From the NCBI GenBank assembly GCA_016788945.1, contig JAEUSA010000381.1:1-6525 (forward strand): 6,525 nucleotides of DNA. Direction: 5' to 3'. The stretch comes from Leptospiraceae bacterium (GTDB lineage Bacteria > Spirochaetota > Leptospiria > Turneriellales > Turneriellaceae). Positions 1 to 5,314 of this stretch are shown one piece after another. The position numbers were made by a program, and so were the translations under genes. Numbering within the stretch: position 1 is the stretch's first letter; each line of letters begins with the position of its first letter. A model generated the notes under the pieces. That model saw only the letters and a list, made by a program, of their open reading frames with translations, was not told where the DNA came from and did not search any database.

Positions 1-147
1 GCACTTTTCACCGCAGAACACTATCTTGTCGGGCCGGTGCAACAACCACGGTATGACAAGATACCCGTGGCTTTCTTTCATGTCAACAGCGCGTTCAGTC
101 TGACTTTTTTGGCTACCGTTGCCGCCGGCGTGTTTACCACCGCCTGA
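1..147 (+). CDS. UbiA-family prenyltransferase, C-terminal fragment (5' end outside window)
   Basis: Frame 1 is open from the left edge to a TGA at 145-147 and encodes the last 48 residues of a protein. The visible piece contains EHYLVGP followed about 12 residues later by AFFHVNS, and then a hydrophobic stretch that ends the protein. UbiA-type enzymes (4-hydroxybenzoate polyprenyltransferase and the menaquinone-pathway MqnP group) typically end with a helix ending in 'EH.LV.P', a short loop, then 'AFF..N' and a last membrane helix, so the match is to their C-terminal end. Such enzymes are integral membrane proteins that attach a polyprenyl chain to an aromatic ring in quinone synthesis. The catalytic Asp-rich motifs lie outside the window, so the exact substrate cannot be told. 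The gene converges on the OmpA-like gene with 7 bp between the stop codons. The family call is recalled pattern recognition from only 48 residues. Confidence 0.68.
   Translation, partial: ALFTAEHYLVGPVQQPRYDKIPVAFFHVNSAFSLTFLATVAAGVFTTA
46..70. terminator. Candidate hairpin near the convergent gene ends
   Basis: CCACGGTAT (46-54) pairs with ATACCCGTGG (61-70), giving nine base pairs with one bulged C and a six-base loop. On the minus strand it starts about 85 nt past the stop of the OmpA-like gene and is followed by TTGTTG. On the plus strand it is followed by CTTTCTTTC, but there it still lies inside the prenyltransferase coding sequence. It could end the minus-strand operon, but the T tract is poor and the site is coding on the other strand. 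This is a weak call. Confidence 0.25.
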
Positions 148-154
148 CGCGCAA

Positions 155-2287
155 TTAAGGCTGTTTCTCTTCTTCTGCGCTGGCCGGCTTTTCCGCGGGC
201 TTATTATCACCTTCGCCTTTTGCTGCCGCCGGTTTTTCCGCAGCAGGTTTATCTGCTACGCTTACGGGTACCGACAGATAGACCTCGGCGCGCCGGTTCT
301 TCTGTTGCTTCGCGGCCGTGTCATCATTTTTGACGCGCCGCTGCGCTTTACCGGCACCCTGAATAACAATGCGATGAGCCGGAATACCCGCTGCGATCAG
401 CTGCTTACGAACGAACTCTGCACGCAACTTCGAAAGCTTACGGTTGTATTGTACCGTACCACGGCTGTCACCGTGGCCATAGACATAAAGTTTGCGCTTC
501 GGCATTTTTTTCCAAGTCGCTTTTACTTTTGTTATCAGGCCGGCAAAATCGCCGATTGCCTTATCGTGTACATTGGCGGCAAAATAGACGCGGCCATAAT
601 ATTTCAGCACCGCAGTTCCCGGTGTTCCCTTAACCTGCTCGTCGTCAGCTTCTTCTTCAGTTTCTTCTGGTTCAGGTTTTGGCTTGGCGATTACCTGCTG
701 TGGTTTAACCGGGGTACCACCTTTGAGCGTCAGGACAAATTTAGTCTGCATAACTGCGGGAAGTTCTTTCTTATACTGGTCCATGATTTCGGCCACATCG
801 CGACGCGCGCGCAGCGGCTCGTGGCCCTTCTTATCTGCGCTGACCTCGAGCACCCAGTTTTCAAGCGCACCGAGGGCTTTCGCCTCGTCATTGTTAAATT
901 CTTCGAGCGTCAAAAGGGGTACACCCTTCGTTAGGACAGCTGTGAATTTTTTCTTGCGGGGCACGATACGGTATTTGGCTTTCACAGCCTTACCCGCCGA
1001 GTCAGTCACGAGAATTTTCAGCGATAGGCTTTTCGGCAGCTTCACATCACGGACAAGGTTGATGTTTTTGACGATTTCTGCATCGCTGTGAATCGAACGG
1101 GAATCGAACTCCTCTTCATGCGCCCGATAGCCCTCGGCGGCCACAGTCAATTTATAGAGCTTGTGGTTTACCATTTTGAGCGCAAACTTACCCTGCTCTG
1201 TGGCGTTGCTTTCTGTCTTCGCTTTGAGATTACCTGCCACGAGCGCGATTTTTGCCGACAGCGGTCTTTTGCCGCCGGCAGTAACCTGCCCCGACAAAGA
1301 AAGTTTAATCACCGGCCGCGCAAAGAGGGGCACCTTGGCACGATAAATATCAAATGCACCGATACCCTCTGAACGGTTTGAAGTAAAATACACGCGCTCG
1401 CCATTGGCAATGACGGTCGGGTACTCATCGTCGAACTGTGAGTTGTAAGGTTTACCGAGGTTCATCGGCTTTGCCCAGCCCTTGGCCATGATGTCTGTTT
1501 CAGAATCGTCTTCGAGACGCGCCACCGACTGCGTGAAATAAATGTCATAGCCACCGACACCGCCCGACTGGTTAGAAGAGAAGTAGAGCGTGATACCGTC
1601 GGCGTGTATCGCCGGGGTTACTTCAGAAGCGGCAGAATTGATATTGCCCGCGTTTTTGGGTTCTCCCCATTTGCCCGTTTCTTTGTTGAGTTCGCTGACC
1701 CAAATATCATCGCCGCCCTTGCCGCCCGGCCGGTCTGACGAAAAAAACAAGTAGCGTCCGTCCTGTGAAATCGAAGGCATGCGATCATGGAAATCGGTAT
1801 TCACTTCGGCCACCGGCACCGGCACCGTCCACTTGCCGTCTTTCCACACGGTATAGTAGATGTTGGTCAGCGCAGGCCCCGGCCGGGTTGCACTCGAAAA
1901 CGATGAGAAATACATTTCGTAGCCGCCATCGACAAGTCGGCGTAAAGTAGGATGCCCGTCGAGATTTTCTGAATTGATCGGTAATCCGACATTTGCCGAT
2001 GTCTCAAATTCGGGTTCACCCGGTTTCGCATAATTCTTATTGATTGAATACCACAGGTCAAAATCGCCTTCGGGGCCGGCTGACGGCGAACGATTCGACT
2101 GGAAAAACAGGTATTTCTCATTGGGCGTAATATACGGCGTATATTCGCTATCCGGTGTATTCACACCGGGCCCAAGGTTTTTCAACTGGGCGTCGGTATC
2201 GGGTGTAATCGGGTAAGGCGCATCGGCCGCCGAGAGCACGGCTGTCGCAAACAGAGTAATGGTGGTGGCTTTGATAAAACTGAACAT
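155..2287 (-). CDS. Secreted PD40 beta-propeller / OmpA-domain envelope protein
   Basis: A 710-residue protein predicted to sit in the periplasm or at the outer membrane and hold peptidoglycan. Residues 1-23 form a signal peptide (Lys, hydrophobic core, then SAADA); there is no lipobox Cys. Residues about 48-315 carry PD40 (WD40-like) repeats: YITPNEKYLFFQSNRS near 52, YEMYFSS near 123, ISQDGRYLFFSSDRP with GGDDIW near 173-196, ITLYFSSNQ with GGYDIY near 232-250, and ERVYFTSNRS with GAFDIY near 297-315. A carboxypeptidase-regulatory-like beta domain follows (about 329-412), then a second beta-rich segment (about 418-522) and a Pro/Glu linker (about 525-550). The OmpA C-domain spans about 553-673, with GHGDSRG, NRKLSKLRAEFV and NRRAEVYL; D607 and R622 fit the diaminopimelate-contacting pair of the family. 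The last ~36 residues are Lys/Pro/Ala/Glu rich. I chose ATG 2287 because it begins the signal peptide and has AAGGGA just upstream; an in-frame ATG at 2347 would add 20 non-signal residues and overlap the photolyase. The ligand of the propeller is unknown. Confidence 0.9.
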   Translation of the reverse strand: MFSFIKATTITLFATAVLSAADAPYPITPDTDAQLKNLGPGVNTPDSEYTPYITPNEKYLFFQSNRSPSAGPEGDFDLWYSINKNYAKPGEPEFETSANVGLPINSENLDGHPTLRRLVDGGYEMYFSSFSSATRPGPALTNIYYTVWKDGKWTVPVPVAEVNTDFHDRMPSISQDGRYLFFSSDRPGGKGGDDIWVSELNKETGKWGEPKNAGNINSAASEVTPAIHADGITLYFSSNQSGGVGGYDIYFTQSVARLEDDSETDIMAKGWAKPMNLGKPYNSQFDDEYPTVIANGERVYFTSNRSEGIGAFDIYRAKVPLFARPVIKLSLSGQVTAGGKRPLSAKIALVAGNLKAKTESNATEQGKFALKMVNHKLYKLTVAAEGYRAHEEEFDSRSIHSDAEIVKNINLVRDVKLPKSLSLKILVTDSAGKAVKAKYRIVPRKKKFTAVLTKGVPLLTLEEFNNDEAKALGALENWVLEVSADKKGHEPLRARRDVAEIMDQYKKELPAVMQTKFVLTLKGGTPVKPQQVIAKPKPEPEETEEEADDEQVKGTPGTAVLKYYGRVYFAANVHDKAIGDFAGLITKVKATWKKMPKRKLYVYGHGDSRGTVQYNRKLSKLRAEFVRKQLIAAGIPAHRIVIQGAGKAQRRVKNDDTAAKQQKNRRAEVYLSVPVSVADKPAAEKPAAAKGEGDNKPAEKPASAEEEKQP

Positions 2288-2291
2288 ATGT

Positions 2292-2297
2292 TCCCTT
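2292..2297 (-). promoter_or_regulatory. Ribosome binding site that sets the OmpA-like gene start
   Basis: Reading the minus strand, AAGGGA lies four bases before the ATG at 2287, in the 26-nt gap after the photolyase stop. It supports this ATG, which opens directly onto a signal peptide, over the in-frame ATG at 2347. Confidence 0.6.
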
Positions 2298-2313
2298 TCG
2301 GCCGGTGTCTGAA

Positions 2314-3663
2314 TCAGGGACGTACTGCCGAGAAGAACTTTAGACAACGTTCGCGTGCAAACCGATGGTCGATCATCGGAACCATTTCCGGACGCTGCCG
2401 CGATCCTTGGGCCCGCACCTCCTCAGGCGTAGTGTCCATGGGGGTGCCAAAAAGGTCATCGGCCCGGCCGTTCCAGCGGGCGACGTAGTCACCTTGCGGA
2501 TCGAATTTTTTCTGCTGCTCAGAGGGATTAAAAATGCGGAAATAGGGGGCGGCGTCTGCACCGATGCCTGCGCACCATTGCCAACCGCCGACATTTGAGG
2601 CGAGTTCGAAATCGTTGAGGTGGCGGGCAAAAAACCGTTCACCCCAGCGCCAGTCGCAGAGCAGATGTTTGGTCAGAAATGACGCAGCGACCATGCGCAC
2701 GCGGTTGTGCATAAAGCCCGTTTCGGTGAGCTCATGCATACCCGCATCAACGAGCGGGTATCCGGTTTCGCCTCGGCACCAGATCTCGAAATCGCTGCGG
2801 CTGCCGGGGAACTTCAATTTCGCATAAGCTTCACGAAAAGGCCGTGACACCGTCTGCGGAAAAAACCACAGAATCATCTGATAGAATTCGCGCCAGATCA
2901 GCTCGGCCAGGTATTTGTGATTGAGTTCATAGGCTCTTAAAGCGAGGTAGCGCACAGAAATTGTACCAAAACGCAGGTGCATACCAAGGCGCGACGTGCC
3001 TGCGAGTGCGGGCAGGTCGCGGGTTTTATCATAATTCGCGATCAGGCTTTCGTCGATTTTCGCTGCAGGAAATTCAGCAGGGTTGCGCATAAAACCAATG
3101 TCTGCCAAAGACAGCAAACGCAGATTGGGCGGCGCAGGCATAAATTCTCCGCGCGGAAGCTCCAAGGCAATCACGGGCAAATATGCAGAAAACTTTTCGA
3201 TCCACCGGCGCGAATAAGGCGTAAACACCTGATAGGGACTGCCGTCGTCTTTGACAACTTCTGCCGGGGAAAATATGACGTGATCTTTGACCGCAACGAA
3301 ACGCGAAGAGAGCGCGGCGGCAAGTTTTGCGATTTCGGTATCGCGTTCTCGCGCATACGGTTCATAGTCTTCATTGCAAAATACGGCGGCGATGGTGTTT
3401 TCGCTAAATAGGCGGCGAAAAATATCTGCAGGCCTGCCGAAATATACACGCAGTGCGCCTCCGCGCTCACGAAAGAATTTGTCGAGTCCGGCAAGTTGAT
3501 CGGCAATGAATGTCACACGTCGGTCATTTTTGTCTTCGAGCTTATCGAGAATGGTCGAATCAAAAATAAAAATGGGCATAACGGGCATGCCCGTGCGCAA
3601 CGCCGCCGCGAGCGCGGTATTGTCGTCGATGCGCAGGTCACGGCGAAACCAGTGAATTACAAT
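2314..3663 (-). CDS. phrB: Class I cryptochrome/DNA photolyase, probably CPD photolyase; start codon unclear
   Basis: A light-driven FAD enzyme that splits pyrimidine dimers in DNA. Counting from ATT 3663 (449 residues, usual for the family), the antenna domain opens with WFRRDLRIDDN at 5-15. The FAD domain has TSRLGMHLRFG at 223-233, ELIWREFY from 254, WCRGETGYPLVDAGM from 295, HNRVRM near 319, and NVGGWQW at 357-363. Residues aligning by eye with E. coli PhrB dimer-pocket positions E274, W277, N341 and W384 are kept (E254, W257, N320, W363), which favours repair over a pure sensor role. Electron-path residues W382 and W359 are kept (W361, W338), but the outer W306 position appears to be Phe285. 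The C-terminus PMIDHRFARERCL is family-typical. No in-frame ATG, GTG or TTG precedes the WFRRDLR motif; ATT 3663 and ATC 3672 (GGGG five bases before it) are the least bad starts. TTG 3600 would remove the first 21 residues. The stop is 26 nt before the OmpA-like gene. Function is secure; the 5' boundary is not. Confidence 0.88.
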   Translation of the reverse strand: MVIHWFRRDLRIDDNTALAAALRTGMPVMPIFIFDSTILDKLEDKNDRRVTFIADQLAGLDKFFRERGGALRVYFGRPADIFRRLFSENTIAAVFCNEDYEPYARERDTEIAKLAAALSSRFVAVKDHVIFSPAEVVKDDGSPYQVFTPYSRRWIEKFSAYLPVIALELPRGEFMPAPPNLRLLSLADIGFMRNPAEFPAAKIDESLIANYDKTRDLPALAGTSRLGMHLRFGTISVRYLALRAYELNHKYLAELIWREFYQMILWFFPQTVSRPFREAYAKLKFPGSRSDFEIWCRGETGYPLVDAGMHELTETGFMHNRVRMVAASFLTKHLLCDWRWGERFFARHLNDFELASNVGGWQWCAGIGADAAPYFRIFNPSEQQKKFDPQGDYVARWNGRADDLFGTPMDTTPEEVRAQGSRQRPEMVPMIDHRFARERCLKFFSAVRP

Positions 3664-3694
3664 CGGGTGGATATAGACCCCAAGAGCCGGCTGA

Positions 3695-5311
3695 CTATCT
3701 GGTAGCGCGGTGCCATTCTTTTTCGTAATAATGCACGAGGTTCTGCGTCATCAAGGTCTGTATTTCGGTTTTGACCGGCCCCATATCGGCGGGAAAATTT
3801 GCCATGCTTCGCAGAATTTCACCGGTCAAGAAGCGCAGACCACCGATCACCGTCAGTTCAGCCGGCATTGCCAGCGGCTTACGCGAAAAGGCGACAAACC
3901 CCCATTCGCCAAAGCTCGGCACATAAGTATGGTAAGGCACCGTGTAGAGTTTTTGTGAGGCGACGGTGTTGTGGATGCACCAAAACGCGGTGCGCGCGAC
4001 AAACGGCGAAGTCGATTGCGTCACTGCCACGGCTCCGTCGGCCATAACGTGCTTTAAACGGTTGAAAAACAGGTCTGAATAGAGTTTGCCAATTGCGAAA
4101 TTACCCGGGTCGGGAAAATCGAGTACAATCACGTCATAGAGCCGATTCTGGTTAACGCCGCGCGCAGACGCACTCGTTTCTGTGCGCACACCCGGCTGCA
4201 GAAAAATGAAGGCATCTTCATGAAACACTTTGACGCGCGCATCACTGAGCGCCGCTTTATTGAGCGCCTTGAGCCAAACATGATCGCGCGCCAAGCGGGT
4301 CATCGCCGGGTCGATATCGACGAGGTCGACCGAAGCCAAATTCTTATATTTGAGAAATTCACGCACCGCCAAACCATCGCCGCCGCCCATAATCAGCACA
4401 CGCAGGGGCAATTGCGGATTTTTCACGTTATTTTGCCACATCTGCACCGGCACATGCACGAGCGCCTCATGATAGCGGTATTCATCGAAACTGTTGAATT
4501 GCAGGTTGTTGTTCAAGAACAGCGAGAAATGTTCATGCCACGATGTGATCACGATTTTCTGGTAGTGCGACTGCTCTGAATAAACAACGGGATCAGCGTG
4601 CAGCTCGTGATCGAGAAATGCCTGCAATGGCTTAGAATAGGCGAGTCCGATGACAAGTGCCAGCAACACTGCGCAGGCTTTAAACAATTGCGCGCGCAGT
4701 CGTATCTGCTGCTGAAAAATGTAGATTGCGACAAACGCCACCAGTACATTGAGCAATCCCGCGAGCAGCGAGGCGCGCAGTAGCCCCACCTCTGGCCTCA
4801 GCAGCAAAACGGGAAAACTCACAGCGGCGACCAGGCCACCGATATAGTCGAGCGATAGTACGCGCGCGACAAGGTCGCGAAAATTCATACGGTCTTTGAG
4901 AATACGCAGCAATAACGGAATCTCAAGGCCAACGAGCGAGCCGACAATAATCAGCAAGGTATACAGAAGATACGCGTAGTGCTCGGTGAACGAAAAGGCG
5001 AGAAACAGCAAGGGAGCCGCGGCACCGCCGATGAGCGCGAGCACTATTTCCAATTCGATAAATTTATCGATCGGCGCACGAATGATGAAACGGCTGAGAT
5101 AAGACCCCACCCCCATCGCAAAAAGGTACACACCGATCGTGCGGGAAAACTGCGTGACACTGTCGCCCAGCAGATAACTGGAAACCGTACCGGCGATCAA
5201 TTCATAGACGAGACCGCAAGCGGCGATGAGAAAGGCAGAGAACAGCAGCAGGCCGCTTTGGATGCGGGACTTTCGGTCGGCGCTGATCTGCCGTCCCTTT
5301 TCGCCGGCCAT
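3695..5311 (-). CDS. Seven-helix membrane protein with spermidine-synthase-type aminopropyltransferase domain
   Basis: A 538-residue, two-part protein. Residues about 18-227 give seven hydrophobic segments (roughly 18-40, 54-75, 86-106, 113-136, 153-171, 176-199, 209-226), with the conserved run ACGLVYELIAGTVSSYLLGD in the first. Residues about 240-480 are a spermidine-synthase fold: SHYQKIVIT (248-256), DEYRYHEALVHVP (276-288), the nucleotide-binding loop MGGGDG (308-313), VDLVDIDP (328-335), EDAF (365-368) and DFPDPGN (398-404), where D398 and D401 fit the catalytic Asp pair. Soluble SpeE enzymes transfer aminopropyl from decarboxylated S-adenosylmethionine to putrescine. The long membrane form is usually annotated as polyamine aminopropyltransferase, and its acceptor cannot be read from sequence. 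A Ser/Ala/Asn-rich loop of about 18 residues (373-390) sits before the catalytic strand and looks like an insertion. The ATG follows the upstream stop by 3 nt with no clear Shine-Dalgarno, suggesting translational coupling. No speD or other polyamine gene is in the window. Confidence 0.85.
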   Translation of the reverse strand: MAGEKGRQISADRKSRIQSGLLLFSAFLIAACGLVYELIAGTVSSYLLGDSVTQFSRTIGVYLFAMGVGSYLSRFIIRAPIDKFIELEIVLALIGGAAAPLLFLAFSFTEHYAYLLYTLLIIVGSLVGLEIPLLLRILKDRMNFRDLVARVLSLDYIGGLVAAVSFPVLLLRPEVGLLRASLLAGLLNVLVAFVAIYIFQQQIRLRAQLFKACAVLLALVIGLAYSKPLQAFLDHELHADPVVYSEQSHYQKIVITSWHEHFSLFLNNNLQFNSFDEYRYHEALVHVPVQMWQNNVKNPQLPLRVLIMGGGDGLAVREFLKYKNLASVDLVDIDPAMTRLARDHVWLKALNKAALSDARVKVFHEDAFIFLQPGVRTETSASARGVNQNRLYDVIVLDFPDPGNFAIGKLYSDLFFNRLKHVMADGAVAVTQSTSPFVARTAFWCIHNTVASQKLYTVPYHTYVPSFGEWGFVAFSRKPLAMPAELTVIGGLRFLTGEILRSMANFPADMGPVKTEIQTLMTQNLVHYYEKEWHRATR

Positions 5312-5314
5312 GCG

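Noticed and set aside
220..248. Possible hairpin TGCTGC...GCAGCA followed by a T run
   Set aside because: The arms come from repeated Ala/Lys/Pro codons in the OmpA-like tail; the stem is only 6-7 bp and no proper T tract follows it, so it looks incidental.
119..934. 271-codon open frame on the plus strand opposite the OmpA-like gene
   Set aside because: It overlaps the end of the prenyltransferase and is fully antisense to the OmpA domain and its linker. Its translation is Cys/Phe/Arg rich without any recognisable domain, as expected of a mirror frame.
155..2347. ATG at 2347 as the start of the OmpA-like gene
   Set aside because: It would put 20 extra residues before an otherwise typical signal peptide and overlap the photolyase coding end. 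ATG 2287 has its own AAGGGA.
2314..3600. TTG at 3600 as the photolyase start
   Set aside because: The same frame continues upstream into the conserved WFRRDLR strand, which the family needs, so 3600 looks internal even though it is the first conventional start.
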